Source of the DNA: Acetobacter cerevisiae
GTDB taxonomy: Bacteria; Pseudomonadota; Alphaproteobacteria; Acetobacterales; Acetobacteraceae
DNA: 64,000 nt
Assembly: GCF_001580535.1 (NCBI RefSeq)
Contig: NZ_LHZA01000157.1
Coordinates: forward strand, 186,001 to 250,000
Direction: 5' to 3'
Shown one piece after another: positions 8,625-17,844 of this stretch. A program made the position numbers and the translations under genes. A model generated the notes under the pieces. The model did not search any database, was not told the DNA's origin, and saw only the letters and a list, made by a program, of their open reading frames with translations. The first letter of the stretch is position 1. Every line of letters starts with the position of its first letter.

Positions 8625-9785
8625 ATGAGTGGCTACCGGCCTTACCAGCATATCGAGCGTCGGAAATCACGGAAAATCCATGTCGGCAAAGTTGCCGTCG
8701 GTGGGGATGCGCCGATTTCCGTCCAGACCATGACCAACACCCTGACCAGCGATGCGCAGGCTACGATCGAACAGATCCGCCGTGCAGAACTGGCTGGCGT
8801 GGATATTGTGCGTGTGTCCTGCCCGGATGAAGACAGCACCAAGGCGCTGGAAGAAATCGTGCGCGAAGTGAATGTGCCCATCGTGGCCGATATTCACTTC
8901 CACTACAAACGTGCGATTGAAGCCGCCAAAGCCGGTGCTGCCTGCCTGCGCATTAACCCCGGCAATATCGGCAGCCCCGACCGCGTGCGTGAAGTCGTGC
9001 AGGCCGCCAAAGACTATGGCTGTTCCATCCGTATTGGTGTGAATGCCGGCTCTCTGGAAAAGCACCTGCTGGAAAAATATGGTGAGCCGAACCCCGAAGC
9101 GCTGGTGGAAAGCGCTCTGGAACACGCCAAAATTCTGGAAGATCATGACTTCCGTGAATTCAAGATCAGCGTGAAGGCTTCTGACGTGTTCATGGCCGTT
9201 GCAGCCTATCAGCAGCTGGCTGATGCCTGTGACTATCCGCTCCATATCGGCATTACGGAAGCGGGCAGCAAACGTGCTGGCACCGTGAAGTCTTCTATCG
9301 GTCTGGGCAATCTGCTGTGGGCCGGTGTGGGTGACACCATGCGTGTGTCTCTCTCCGCAGCACCTGAAGAAGAAGTGCTGGTAGGCTGGGATATTCTGAA
9401 ATCCCTCGGTCTGCGTCATCGTGGCGTGAAAATCATTTCCTGCCCGTCCTGTGCGCGTCAGGGCTTCAACGTGGTTGAGACGGTGCAGACGCTGGAAGAT
9501 CGTCTGGCCCACATCAAAACCCCGCTGACCCTTTCCATCATCGGGTGCGTGGTGAATGGACCGGGTGAAGCGCTGATGACTGACCTCGGCGTGACCGGCG
9601 GTGGCTCTGGCCGCCACATGGTCTATTCCGCTGGCAAGCAGGACCATACCGTGCCGGGTGGCGACATGATTGAGCATGTTGTGGAACTGGTGGAAGCCCG
9701 CGTGGCGGCCATTCAGGCAGAAGAAGCTAAGGAAAAGGCTGAAGGCGTAGTGCCGGAACTGCCGGAAATGTCTTCCGCCAAATAA
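8625..9785 (+). CDS. ispG: (E)-4-hydroxy-3-methylbut-2-enyl-diphosphate synthase
   Basis: 386 residues. This iron-sulfur enzyme (GcpE) makes HMBPP from MEcPP in the non-mevalonate isoprenoid pathway. The N-terminal TIM barrel begins with [15 protein letters not shown], and the C-terminal domain holds the [4Fe-4S] cysteines in [15 protein letters not shown] (around 272-275) and [11 protein letters not shown] (around 307). An unrelated 130-base gap separates it from the RodZ-like gene, and a strong terminator follows. Start ATG 8625 is preceded by AAAGGA. Confidence 0.96.
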   Translation: MSGYRPYQHIERRKSRKIHVGKVAVGGDAPISVQTMTNTLTSDAQATIEQIRRAELAGVDIVRVSCPDEDSTKALEEIVREVNVPIVADIHFHYKRAIEAAKAGAACLRINPGNIGSPDRVREVVQAAKDYGCSIRIGVNAGSLEKHLLEKYGEPNPEALVESALEHAKILEDHDFREFKISVKASDVFMAVAAYQQLADACDYPLHIGITEAGSKRAGTVKSSIGLGNLLWAGVGDTMRVSLSAAPEEEVLVGWDILKSLGLRHRGVKIISCPSCARQGFNVVETVQTLEDRLAHIKTPLTLSIIGCVVNGPGEALMTDLGVTGGGSGRHMVYSAGKQDHTVPGGDMIEHVVELVEARVAAIQAEEAKEKAEGVVPELPEMSSAK

Positions 9786-9787
9786 GG

Positions 9788-9850
9788 TCTCGGACAGGTG
9801 CGTGCGCGGGCTTTCTGCCTGCCACGCCCCCGAGAGATTTTTCCTTTTTT
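9788..9850 (+). terminator. Rho-independent terminator after ispG
   Basis: A GC-rich hairpin starts three bases past the ispG stop. The outer stem TCTCGG/CCGAGA encloses an inner stem (GCGTG/CACGC and GCGGGC/GCCTGC), and is followed by ATTTTTCCTTTTTT. Confidence 0.85.
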
Positions 9851-9914
9851 ATTACAGATCAGGACACGATCTCCGGCGGTCTGAACCGCGCGGATGTCAG
9901 GTCGGGAGTCATTC

Positions 9915-11186
9915 GTGAGCAGCATTCAGCCCGTTAGAGGAACGCACGACCTTATTGGGGAGCAGCAGCGCCGACACGCCCATGTGGTGTCTGTCGCCCG
10001 CCATATTGCTGGCCTTTACGGGTTTGATGAATGGGCGACCCCGATCTTTGAGGAAACCCGCGTGTTCTCCCGCTCTCTGGGCGATACGTCGGACGTGGTT
10101 TCCAAGGAAATGTATTCCTTCAATGACCGCGACGGGGAAAGCCTGACCCTCCGGCCGGAAGGGACGGCAGCGATCTGCCGCGCACTGGTGACCAATGGCC
10201 TGACCCAGTCTCTGCCGCAGAAGGTTTTTTATGCCGGGCCGATGTTCCGGTATGAGCGCCCGCAGAAAGGCCGGTATCGCCAGTTTCACCAGATTGGTGC
10301 GGAGCTTCTTGGCGCAGCGGAGCCGCTGGCTGATGCAGAAGCCATTGCTCTGGCGCATCAGCTCCTGACAGCACTTGGCGTTGCGGATGACGTGACGCTG
10401 GAACTGAACACACTAGGCGATACAGCCAGCCGTGACGCCTGGCGGGCGGCGCTGGTGGCGTATTTCTCCGGCCATAAAGACAAGCTTTCCGAAGACAGCC
10501 TGAATCGTCTGGAAAAGAACCCGCTGCGTATTCTGGACAGCAAGAACGCCGGGGATCGCGTTCTGGTAGCCGATGCGCCGATGATGGAAGAATTCCTGAC
10601 ACCGGAAGCGCGCGCGTTCTGGGATGGCCTGCGGCGTACGTTGGACGGGTTCGGGATCGCCTACAAGGTCAACCCGAGCATTGTGCGCGGGCTGGATTAC
10701 TACAACCACACGACGTTTGAGTTCGTCACCCGTCGCCTTGGCTCTCAGGGCACGGTGCTGGCTGGTGGGCGTTATGACGGGCTTGTGCAGCAGATGGGTG
10801 GCCCGGAAGTGCCGTCTATCGGGTGGGCTGCCGGGGTAGAGCGCCTTGCCATGCTGCTTGAGGAGGCGCCTGCTGCACCGCGTTCTGTGGTGATTGTACC
10901 GGTTGGATCGCCGGATGAAGGGGCTGTGCTGAGCATCCTGCAAACGCTGCGTCAGCAGGGCGTGCGGGTAGAAATCGGCTATCGTGGCTCCCTGCGTAAG
11001 CGGATGGAGCGGGCTGGCAAGCAGAACGCCAGCCACGTGCTGTTCCTGGGTGATGACGAGCTGGCGCGGGGCAGCTTCCGTGTGAAAAACATGGAAACGG
11101 GCGAAGAAGCAGAAGTCTCGCGCGACACGCTGTTTTCCAACGCTGCCAGCGTGTTTGCCAAAGCAGGTGAGTCTGCCGCGCAATGA
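9915..11186 (+). CDS. hisS: Histidine--tRNA ligase
   Basis: 423 residues of a class II synthetase. Motif 1 lies in the [20 protein letters not shown] region that also covers motif 2. The histidine-specific signatures [13 protein letters not shown] and AGGRYDGL are present, and motif 3 is [13 protein letters not shown]. The C-terminal anticodon-binding domain begins near SVVIVPVG. The start is taken as GTG 9915, which has GGGAG six bases upstream; an in-frame ATG at 9894 has no visible ribosome site. The stop overlaps the prfA start by four bases (ATGA). Confidence 0.95.
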   Translation: MSSIQPVRGTHDLIGEQQRRHAHVVSVARHIAGLYGFDEWATPIFEETRVFSRSLGDTSDVVSKEMYSFNDRDGESLTLRPEGTAAICRALVTNGLTQSLPQKVFYAGPMFRYERPQKGRYRQFHQIGAELLGAAEPLADAEAIALAHQLLTALGVADDVTLELNTLGDTASRDAWRAALVAYFSGHKDKLSEDSLNRLEKNPLRILDSKNAGDRVLVADAPMMEEFLTPEARAFWDGLRRTLDGFGIAYKVNPSIVRGLDYYNHTTFEFVTRRLGSQGTVLAGGRYDGLVQQMGGPEVPSIGWAAGVERLAMLLEEAPAAPRSVVIVPVGSPDEGAVLSILQTLRQQGVRVEIGYRGSLRKRMERAGKQNASHVLFLGDDELARGSFRVKNMETGEEAEVSRDTLFSNAASVFAKAGESAAQ

Positions 11187-12241
11187 CTTTAGACGAACGG
11201 CTGGACAGAATTGTTGGCCGGGCGCTGGAGCTTGAAGCCCTGCTGGCAAGCGGTGTGAGCGGTGAGGCCTTTACACAGGCCTCACGGGAGTACGGGGAAA
11301 TAGAACCCGTCGTCTCCCGCATTAACGCCCTGCGGGCGGCGGAGCAGGAAGCCCGTCAGGCGGAAGCCCTGCTGGCTGATCCTGAAATGAAGGAACTGGC
11401 CGAAGCCGAGCTCTCCGAACTGCATGAAACGCTCCCGCAACTGCGGCAGGATGTCCGTCTGGCCATGCTGCCGCGTGATGCGGCGGATGAGCGCAGCGCC
11501 ATTCTGGAAGTCCGTCCTGCGGCGGGGGGTGATGAGGCCGCTTTATTTGCCTCAGAACTGTTCGATCTCTATCGCCGGTATGCGGACCTTCGGGGCTGGC
11601 GCTTTTCCGTCATGGATTATGATGAAAGCGAGCTTGGCGGCCTGCGCTGCGGCATTGCAGAAATTACCGGCAAAGGCGTGTTCGCGCGCCTGAAATATGA
11701 ATCCGGCGTGCATCGGGTGCAGCGTGTGCCCGCTACGGAAAGTCAGGGTCGTATCCATACCTCAACCGTGACGGTGGCTGTGCTGCCGGAAGCGGAAGAG
11801 GTGGATGTCACCATTGATGAAACCGATTTGCGCATTGATGTCTATCGCGCCTCTGGTGCTGGTGGGCAGCACGTGAACAAAACGGAAAGTGCGGTGCGTA
11901 TCACCCATATGCCCAGCGGCATTGTGGTGGCCATGCAGGAAGAAAAAAGCCAGCATAAGAACAAGGCTAAGGCCATGAAGATCCTGCGGGCACGGCTATA
12001 CGAGCGGGAGCGTGCGCAGGCGCATGAATCCCGAGCAGCAGACAGGCGCTCTCAGGTTGGCACGGGCGACCGATCAGAGCGTATTCGCACTTACAATTTC
12101 CCGCAGGGGCGGGTGACGGACCATCGCGTGAACCTCACCCTCTACAAAATTGATCGCATCATGCTGGGTGAGATTGATGACTTTGTGGATGCGCTGACGC
12201 AAGAGGAGCAGGCGGCTCTGCTGGCCGCTGAAGGGCTGTAA
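11183..12241 (+). CDS. prfA: Peptide chain release factor 1
   Basis: 352 residues. It carries the RF1 codon-recognition tripeptide PAT in [14 protein letters not shown] and the peptidyl-hydrolysis GGQ loop in [17 protein letters not shown]1 reads UAA and UAG. The ATGA overlap with hisS implies coupled translation. The gene is followed by a small minus-strand gene and then by prmC, whose product methylates the GGQ glutamine of this protein. Confidence 0.97.
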   Translation: MTLDERLDRIVGRALELEALLASGVSGEAFTQASREYGEIEPVVSRINALRAAEQEARQAEALLADPEMKELAEAELSELHETLPQLRQDVRLAMLPRDAADERSAILEVRPAAGGDEAALFASELFDLYRRYADLRGWRFSVMDYDESELGGLRCGIAEITGKGVFARLKYESGVHRVQRVPATESQGRIHTSTVTVAVLPEAEEVDVTIDETDLRIDVYRASGAGGQHVNKTESAVRITHMPSGIVVAMQEEKSQHKNKAKAMKILRARLYERERAQAHESRAADRRSQVGTGDRSERIRTYNFPQGRVTDHRVNLTLYKIDRIMLGEIDDFVDALTQEEQAALLAAEGL

Positions 12242-12254
12242 GGCTTCCAGTCTT

Positions 12255-12731
12255 TCAGCTGACCGGCGTTGCGCAGACATTGGACTGGCCGGGGTGATGT
12301 TCCGCCGCGTCCAGATCATCCGGGTCCTGCAGGAAAAACTCGGTAAAGTTATCTGACCCTAAAGCGTAGAAATGATGGTGGTCAGGGTTATGCAGCGTGC
12401 CGTCGCTATTCACCTCATGTGTTTCCACACGGCATTCCGGCGTGCGGATCGTAATTTCACCACACAGGGTATAGGTGTGCTCAAGGCGGCCTGCGGGCGT
12501 TGTCACCCGAATGGTTTTTTCCGGGATCTGGTCATTTAGCCGGATGGTGGCTGCGAGTGTGCCATCAATATAAATGCGGGAGACTTCCGAGATTTCAGCA
12601 CTGGCCTTGCCATCCGTCACGGTGAATTCGCCAGCCAGCGCAGGGGCTGCGGCAAGTGGCTCTGTGACAAGAGCGGCACAAACCGTTAAGGCCGTGCGGG
12701 AGATGGGGAGAATGCTGAAAAAACGCGTCAT
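12255..12731 (-). CDS. Hypothetical secreted protein
   Basis: 158 residues that I do not recognise. A signal peptide is clear (positive start MTRFFS, hydrophobic core TALTVCAALV, small-residue region ending ALA before GEFTVTDG), so the mature protein of about 125 residues should be periplasmic. It contains three cysteines (CGEITI, PECRVE, NVCATP) and a His-rich HNPDHHHFYALG stretch that could bind metal. It is convergent with prfA and divergent from prmC with only 32 bases between the starts, splitting a usually contiguous prfA-prmC pair. Confidence 0.72.
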   Translation of the reverse strand: MTRFFSILPISRTALTVCAALVTEPLAAAPALAGEFTVTDGKASAEISEVSRIYIDGTLAATIRLNDQIPEKTIRVTTPAGRLEHTYTLCGEITIRTPECRVETHEVNSDGTLHNPDHHHFYALGSDNFTEFFLQDPDDLDAAEHHPGQSNVCATPVS

Positions 12732-12763
12732 GGAACCCGAATCGCTGACAGGAAAGTAATCTT

Positions 12764-13651
12764 GTGACTAGAGCAGAAAACAACCAGACCGGCCAGACTC
12801 TGGAGCAACTGCTCGCTCTGGGCACGCAGCAGTTGGCCAAAGCCGGAATTGAGTCGCCCCGGCGTGAAGCCCGACTGTTGCTGACCTATGCTCTGGGGCT
12901 CACGCCGGAACAAATGCTTTCTCGTTCCCCGCGTGATCTGGTGCCGGAACAGCCCTTTCTTGCGTATCTGGCACGACGGGCGGCGCGGGAGCCTATGGCC
13001 TTTATTACCGGTAGCAAAGGCTTCTGGACGCTGGATCTGGCGGTTTCCCCCGCCACTCTGGTACCGCGTGGCGATAGTGAAACGCTGCTGTCCTGCCTGC
13101 TGGATTATTGCCCGGAGACACAAAGCCCGAAAGCCATGCTGGATCTGGGAACGGGCACTGGTTGCCTGTTGCTGGCCGCACTGGCGGAATATCCGCACTC
13201 CTGGGGAATTGGGGTGGATATCAACCCGGATGCGGCCGTGCTGGCGCAGGGGAATGCCCGGCGCTGCGGTCTGGCGGACAGAGCTCTTTTCATGGCCGGG
13301 GTCTGGGACAACGCCTTGGAGGGGCAGCGCTTTGACGTGGTGCTGAGCAACCCGCCCTATATCCCTACAGCTGATCTGGCGGAACTGATGCCGGAAGTGC
13401 GTCTGCATGAGCCTCTGGCCGCGCTGGATGGCGGAGATGACGGGATGGCAGCCTATCGGGTGCTCTGTGCCCGCATGCCCCATGTGCTGGCGCCAGATGG
13501 TGTGGCGATTTTTGAAATCGGGATCGGGCAGGGGGAGGACCTGCGGGCTGTGGCGGCTGAGGCAGGTCTTGAGGTGCTGGAAATCCGTTCCGACTTTGGA
13601 GATGTGTCTAGAGCCGCAGTTTTGCGGGTCTGTCGTGAAATGAGCGCATAA
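12764..13651 (+). CDS. prmC: Release factor glutamine N5-methyltransferase
   Basis: 295 residues. An N-terminal helical domain (residues 1-80) recognises the release factor. The methyltransferase domain has motif I as LDLGTGTGCLLLAAL and the catalytic NPPY in VVLSNPPYIPTADL. It methylates the glutamine of the GGQ motif in RF1 and RF2. The start is a GTG at 12764, preceded by a GGAAAG ribosome site. It lies in the translation-termination group with prfA upstream and the DUF4167 gene downstream. Confidence 0.95.
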   Translation: MTRAENNQTGQTLEQLLALGTQQLAKAGIESPRREARLLLTYALGLTPEQMLSRSPRDLVPEQPFLAYLARRAAREPMAFITGSKGFWTLDLAVSPATLVPRGDSETLLSCLLDYCPETQSPKAMLDLGTGTGCLLLAALAEYPHSWGIGVDINPDAAVLAQGNARRCGLADRALFMAGVWDNALEGQRFDVVLSNPPYIPTADLAELMPEVRLHEPLAALDGGDDGMAAYRVLCARMPHVLAPDGVAIFEIGIGQGEDLRAVAAEAGLEVLEIRSDFGDVSRAAVLRVCREMSA

Positions 13652-13670
13652 AAAACAGGTTGGCTTTATG

Positions 13671-13770
13671 GCTGCTGATTGATAATATGCCGAAAGCTTA
13701 TCCTTTTGGTAGCGATGGTCTTCTTTTAGCCGCTACCCGGATAAGCCATGGGGCTTTTTTACTCAGCAGC
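13671..13770 (+). ncRNA. Highly folded 100-nt RNA element between prmC and the DUF4167 gene
   Basis: Three perfectly complementary nested stems are visible. GCTGCTGA (13671-13678) pairs with TCAGCAGC (13763-13770). GCTTATCC (13696-13703) pairs with GGATAAGC (13739-13746). GGTAGCG (13708-13714) pairs with CGCTACC (13731-13737). A run of six T at 13755-13760 follows the middle stem, so part of the fold could be the prmC terminator. The outer stem, which closes beyond the T run, is not explained by a simple terminator. It could be a terminator, an sRNA or a leader of the DUF4167 gene; the sequence does not decide. Confidence 0.5.
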
Positions 13771-13904
13771 GGTTTTCTCTGCGCTGGACTAAGCCCGTTC
13801 CGAAAGACAATTCGGCCTTCAGTCAGGAAACGCGTCTTAACACAATAGTCTTGGACTGTTTCTTCATGCAGAACGCCATGAACAGGAAAGTGCTGCGATA
13901 GCTC

Positions 13905-14342
13905 ATGAATGTAAAACGGATGCGAACCAGAAATCATCGCTCCAGCGGTGGGAGTGGTGGTACTTCCCGGCATCTGAATGGTCAGATCCCGATGAACCGG
14001 AACCATGTTTTTGACAGCCATGGACCGGATGTCCGTGTGCGTGGGACAGCCCAGCAGCTTTTTGAAAAATATCTCCAGCATGGTCGCGACGCGACAGGCG
14101 CGGGTGACCGTGTTGCCGCTGAAGCCTATTTTCAGCATGCCGAACATTATTTCCGTATCATGAACGCCATGGCGCAGGCTGCTCAGCAGAGCCAGCAGGA
14201 GCGTGCGGAACGTCAGGCAGCGCGTCAGAGCCGCCCGCAGATGAATGCAGGCGACGAGAACAACGACAGCCGTCAGGATGGTGATGACGCTCAGCCGCCA
14301 CACGGCGAAGCCGAGCCTCAGCCGGAATTTTCTGAGCACTGA
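13905..14342 (+). CDS. DUF4167 domain-containing protein
   Basis: 145 residues. A basic, Arg/Asn/Gly-rich N-terminus (KRMRTRNHRSSGGSGG) precedes the DUF4167 core (FDSHGPDVRVRGTAQQLFEKYL, then ARDATGAGDRVAAEAYFQHAEHYFRIMNAM). A Gln/Arg/Asn-rich disordered tail follows. The family is widespread in alphaproteobacteria, usually next to prmC as here. Its function is unknown, though the basic tail suggests nucleic-acid binding. The 253 bases upstream are strongly folded and hold no gene. Confidence 0.88.
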   Translation: MNVKRMRTRNHRSSGGSGGTSRHLNGQIPMNRNHVFDSHGPDVRVRGTAQQLFEKYLQHGRDATGAGDRVAAEAYFQHAEHYFRIMNAMAQAAQQSQQERAERQAARQSRPQMNAGDENNDSRQDGDDAQPPHGEAEPQPEFSEH

Positions 14343-14358
14343 GAAAAAAGACCATGTG

Positions 14359-14387
14359 CTTCAGCCCGCTTTGATGATGGGCTGAAG
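14359..14387. terminator. Hairpin after the DUF4167 gene
   Basis: A perfect nine-base stem, CTTCAGCCC (14359-14367) with GGGCTGAAG (14379-14387). There is no T run on the plus side; on the minus side a T-rich tract follows. A second perfect hairpin (ATGCTGTTT/AAACAGCAT) lies at 14408-14436. No gene is seen in 14343-14582. Confidence 0.5.
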
Positions 14388-14511
14388 GGCAGGGCGTGAT
14401 GTGTTCCATGCTGTTTTTGCGGCGTGGAAACAGCATTACGGCAGCGACTGCGCGCAATGTGCAGTGGTTGCCAGATCAGCTATTTTTAAAAAAGAAAAGA
14501 CCGAACCCTTT

Positions 14512-14572
14512 AAAATCAGTCTGGCATATCGCGGGTAAGTATAAAACTTACTGCGCCTAAACGCCTGATTTT
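14512..14572 (-). terminator. Probable terminator of the tRNA-Met gene
   Basis: The minus-strand transcript after the tRNA folds into AAAATCAG...CTGATTTT (outer arms 14512-14519 and 14565-14572) with an inner GTAAGT/ACTTAC stem (14535-14551). It ends in a short T run. The spacing of eleven bases from the tRNA 3' end fits termination or 3'-end processing. Confidence 0.55.
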
Positions 14573-14582
14573 TAAGGAAAGA

Positions 14583-14657
14583 TGGTAGCGGCGGACGGAT
14601 TTGAACCGCCGACCAAGGGATTATGATTCCCCTGCTCTACCGCTGAGCTACGCCGCC
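14583..14657 (-). tRNA. tRNA-Met (anticodon CAT)
   Basis: A 75-base cloverleaf on the minus strand. The acceptor stem is GGCGGCG/CGCCGCT with a G-U first pair, the D arm contains AGCTCAGCGGTAGAGC, and the anticodon stem-loop is GGGGAATCATAATCCC with CAT in the loop. The T arm contains GGTTCAAATCC, and the CCA end is encoded. Overall similarity is to the elongator methionine tRNA rather than the initiator. A CAT-anticodon isoleucine tRNA (lysidine-modified) is possible but its usual acceptor sequence differs. Confidence 0.93.
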
Positions 14658-14746
14658 ATCGTTCGGTGGAGGTGATCTACTATCGTGAGGGGGAGGCCGT
14701 CAAGACGTGAAGTCTGAATTTGTTACAAAAAATGTGCAGCCTCGTC

Positions 14747-15205
14747 TTACTGGCCGAGATTTCCACCGCCAAAGATATAATTGCTGACCTGCTGCTCCAG
14801 GCTGGATGGCTCGATCGTGTGGGTCATCATGGTGCCGGGGGCGACGGGGGTGTGAGATTTGCCTGGTTCGATAATCAGAGCGTTATCGGATGAGAGCGTG
14901 CTGCTGCCGATTGTCAGCGTGCTGTCTTCCGGCAGTTTCAGTTCCGAATTCAGGCGGAAGCGCACAATGGCCATCTGGGAGACCGGGTCCAGCGCGACGG
15001 AAGAAACGCGGCCAACATTCACGCCGGCAAGATCTACATCTGCACCACGGTTCAGGCCATTGGCGGAGACAAAGCGGGCGGAGAGGTCATACCGATCCTG
15101 CCCCGGTGCTGTCTGGGTGGCGCGGGCATAGAGCGCAAACGCCAGAGTGCCAGCCAATACTGCGCCGCTAAAAATGCTCGCGCCTGCGCGGCCACGTCCA
15201 ATCAT
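14747..15205 (-). CDS. mlaD: MlaD family (MCE domain) lipid-transport protein
   Basis: 152 residues. A single N-terminal membrane anchor (ASIFSGAVLAGTLAFALYA) is followed by one MCE domain: YDLSARFVSANGLNRGADVDLAGVNVG and the later DSTLTIGSSTLSSDNALIIEPG. MlaD forms the periplasmic hexamer of the MlaFEDB phospholipid transporter that maintains outer-membrane asymmetry. The start at 15205 has GGAGAGA nine bases upstream. No mlaE, mlaF or mlaB is adjacent; the neighbours are a tRNA gene and uppP. Confidence 0.85.
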   Translation of the reverse strand: MIGRGRAGASIFSGAVLAGTLAFALYARATQTAPGQDRYDLSARFVSANGLNRGADVDLAGVNVGRVSSVALDPVSQMAIVRFRLNSELKLPEDSTLTIGSSTLSSDNALIIEPGKSHTPVAPGTMMTHTIEPSSLEQQVSNYIFGGGNLGQ

Positions 15206-15334
15206 GAGTGTAATCTCTCCATTTATCCTGCCGTGGCGTGGTGCGCCTGAGCCCATCAATGCTTGCAGCACGTACGCACATGGTGCAAGGACAACCTTCC
15301 TTCTTTGATACGGCCAAATCAGGGTTTGTTACGG

Positions 15335-16183
15335 ATGTCTTTCATTCAGGCGATGATCATAGCGCTCCTGCAAGGCGCGACGGAGCTTTTTCCAGTCAGT
15401 AGTCTGGGGCATGCCGTCATTCTGCCTGCGCTGCTGCACTGGTCTTTTGACCAGCATGCTCCGGCGTTCCTGCCGTTTCTGGTCATGCTGCATCTTGGTA
15501 CCTCCGTCGCATTGCTGATCTTTTTCTGGAAAGACTGGGCCGCTCTGGTCAAAGGGGCGCTGGGGCAGGCGGGGCAAAGTTTGCAAATGCAGAGCCTGCA
15601 TATCCTGAGTCTTCTGGTGGTTGCGACCATTCCGGCAGTGATTATCGGCGGCCTGTTTGAGCATATGTTGCGCAGCCTGTTCGGCTCCGCCTCTGCCGCC
15701 GCAATTTTCCTGTTCCTGAACGGTTTCATGCTGCTTCTGGCGGAAAGACTGCGCGGTATTTCCGGACGGACAGACGTGCGCACCGTGGCGGATATGACCT
15801 ATAAAGATGCGGTGATTATTGGCCTGTTCCAGTGTATTGCATTCTTCCCCGGTTTCTCCCGCTCAGGGGCGACAATCTGCGGTGGCCTGCTGCGTGGCCT
15901 GCGGCATGATACAGCAGCCCGCTTTTCTTTTCTGATGGCAGAGCCCGTCATTATCGCTGCGACGGTGCGTGAGGCTTTCAAGCTGCGCTCCGAGCCGTTT
16001 GATCCGGCCCAGATGCATCTGGCGATGATCGCCGCTGTCGTGTCCGGCATCACTGCGCTGGCCAGCACGGCTTTCCTGATGCGGTATTTCCGTGACCATG
16101 ATCGGTGGGCGCTGTCCCCATTTGCCTATTATTGTATGGCGGCTGGCGCGATTGCGACCGTGATTTTTCATTTCTCTTCGTGA
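15335..16183 (+). CDS. uppP: Undecaprenyl-diphosphate phosphatase
   Basis: 282 residues of the BacA/UppP family with about eight membrane segments. The first catalytic motif is LLQGATELFPVSSLGHAV near residue 10, and the second is FFPGFSRSGATICGGLLRG near residue 170, with the conserved PGxSRSG. It dephosphorylates undecaprenyl pyrophosphate to recycle the lipid carrier for peptidoglycan and polysaccharide. ATG 15335 is preferred over an in-frame start at 15263, which would overlap the divergent mlaD promoter. Confidence 0.94.
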   Translation: MSFIQAMIIALLQGATELFPVSSLGHAVILPALLHWSFDQHAPAFLPFLVMLHLGTSVALLIFFWKDWAALVKGALGQAGQSLQMQSLHILSLLVVATIPAVIIGGLFEHMLRSLFGSASAAAIFLFLNGFMLLLAERLRGISGRTDVRTVADMTYKDAVIIGLFQCIAFFPGFSRSGATICGGLLRGLRHDTAARFSFLMAEPVIIAATVREAFKLRSEPFDPAQMHLAMIAAVVSGITALASTAFLMRYFRDHDRWALSPFAYYCMAAGAIATVIFHFSS

Positions 16184-16283
16184 ACGAATAACCTACGCTG
16201 TGCCGGGCGTAGGATAATACTGTAGTGGCAAGCCGGGCTGGATGATCAGGCCCGGTTTTTGGTTGGAGGTTACACAGGCTCTC

Positions 16284-17813
16284 ATGGGGTTTTCATCCTG
16301 CCCGGATACAGGGCGGTCTCGTCGCAAATCACTTGAGAGAATTGAGCAGGAAAACGGTGCTCAACGGCTGAAGAGAACGCTGGGACCTGTGCAGCTCACC
16401 ATGCTCGGGGTTGGTTCGACCATCGGGGCTGGCATTTATGTCATGACCGGTACGGCGGCTGCCAACTATGCCGGGCCTTCCATTCTGCTCTCCTTTATTG
16501 TGGCAGGGCTGGCGTGTCTGTTTACCGCCCTGTCTTACGGTGAGCTGGCATCGGCCATGCCGGTTTCAGGCTCAGCTTACACCTATGCTTACGTGTCCAT
16601 GGGCGAGGCCTGCGCATGGGGTGTCGGGTGGCTGCTGCTGCTGGAATACGGTATTTCCTGCGCTGGCGTTGCGGCAGGCTTTTCCGGCTATGCTGTCAGT
16701 CTGCTTCAGGATTTTGGTATCCAGATCCCGCATGCTCTCACCACCACGACCTTACAGGTCATCTTTGATAGTGCCGGTCGGCATATTTCCGGCGGCGGTC
16801 AGCTGGATTTGGTGGGAGCCTTTTCCATTCTTGTGGTGACAGGCCTGTTGATTTTGGGGGTTAAGGAATCCCTGCGGATCAATACTGCCATTGTCTTCCT
16901 GAAGGTTGGGGTGCTGGCGGTCTTTGTAGGGGTTGGCCTCTGGCAAATTCATCCCGCTTACTGGACGCCCTTTATCCCGCCGCATGAAGGCGGCTTCCGC
17001 TACGGTATTCCGGGGATCTTCCGGGCAGCGTCTATTATCTTTTTTGCCTATGTGGGGTTTGAGGCGGTTTCAACAGCCTCTTCCGAAGCGCGGAATCCCC
17101 GGCGGGATATTCCGGTCGGGATTATCCTCTCGCTGCTGATCTGCACAGCGGTCTACATGATTGTAGCGGCTGTGCTGATTGGGGTCGTGCCCTGGAAGCT
17201 GCTGGACGTAGCGGACCCGCTGGCGGTAGCGGTGAATGCCATGCATCAGCCATGGCTGGCGTTTTTTGTAAAAATCGGCGCGGTGATTGGTCTGTGCTCA
17301 GTGCTGTTCGGGCTGCTGTATGCGCAGAGCCGCATCTTTTTTGCCATGGCAGAAGACGGCTTACTGATGCCGCTTTTCTGCAAGCTGCACCCGCGTTACT
17401 GCACGCCGTGGATCGGTACCATTCTGCTGGGTGTGGTGGTAGCCATTGCGACCGCGACGCTGCCGATTGATATCATTGGGGATCTTGTCAGTCTGGGCAC
17501 AGCCACAGCCTTTGGGATTGTCTGTTTTACGGTGATCTGGATCCGCAATACGGCCCCGGACTTCCCGCGCACGTTCAGTGTGCCGGGAGGCGGCTTCATT
17601 GTGAAGGGGATCTGGATTGGCTATGCGCCGCTACTGGGTATTCTGTTCTGCCTGATCATGGCAGCGCCCCTATTTGTCGATATGATTTTTGCGCTGTTTT
17701 CAGGGGACCCGGTGCCCGCTACTCTGCTGGCGGTTTATTGCGGGATCGGCTGGGCCAGTTACCGGTTTTATGGTCGTAAACATTCCCGGCTTGGGCGGGA
17801 ACTGGCAGACTAA
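16284..17813 (+). CDS. APC family amino-acid permease
   Basis: About 509 residues with roughly twelve to fourteen membrane segments. The first helix motif GVGSTIGAGIYVMTG is typical of the cationic amino-acid transporter branch of the APC superfamily (YfnA/CAT-like), as are SGSAYTYAYVSMGE, FFAYVGFEAVSTASSEARNP and FGLLYAQSRIFFAMAEDGLLP-like stretches. The substrate is an amino acid, not further resolved. The start is uncertain: 16284 is used, but an ATG at 16242 is also in frame, and a GGAGG at 16264 sits awkwardly between them. Confidence 0.88.
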   Translation: MGFSSCPDTGRSRRKSLERIEQENGAQRLKRTLGPVQLTMLGVGSTIGAGIYVMTGTAAANYAGPSILLSFIVAGLACLFTALSYGELASAMPVSGSAYTYAYVSMGEACAWGVGWLLLLEYGISCAGVAAGFSGYAVSLLQDFGIQIPHALTTTTLQVIFDSAGRHISGGGQLDLVGAFSILVVTGLLILGVKESLRINTAIVFLKVGVLAVFVGVGLWQIHPAYWTPFIPPHEGGFRYGIPGIFRAASIIFFAYVGFEAVSTASSEARNPRRDIPVGIILSLLICTAVYMIVAAVLIGVVPWKLLDVADPLAVAVNAMHQPWLAFFVKIGAVIGLCSVLFGLLYAQSRIFFAMAEDGLLMPLFCKLHPRYCTPWIGTILLGVVVAIATATLPIDIIGDLVSLGTATAFGIVCFTVIWIRNTAPDFPRTFSVPGGGFIVKGIWIGYAPLLGILFCLIMAAPLFVDMIFALFSGDPVPATLLAVYCGIGWASYRFYGRKHSRLGRELAD

Positions 17814-17821
17814 AGCTGTGG

Positions 17822-17844
17822 AGAGGCTGCTTAAAGCAGCCTCT
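17822..17844. terminator. Bidirectional hairpin between convergent genes
   Basis: AGAGGCTGC pairs with GCAGCCTCT around a five-base TTAAA loop (17822-17844). It fills the whole gap between the permease stop and the stop of the ATP-grasp gene on the other strand. Confidence 0.65.

Noticed and set aside
8667-9677. Minus-strand frame of 336 codons inside ispG
   Set aside because: Antisense to a highly conserved gene; His-rich shadow composition and no domain.
13660-13848. 62-codon frame after prmC
   Set aside because: It crosses the folded element and shows no similarity; the paired stems explain the sequence better.
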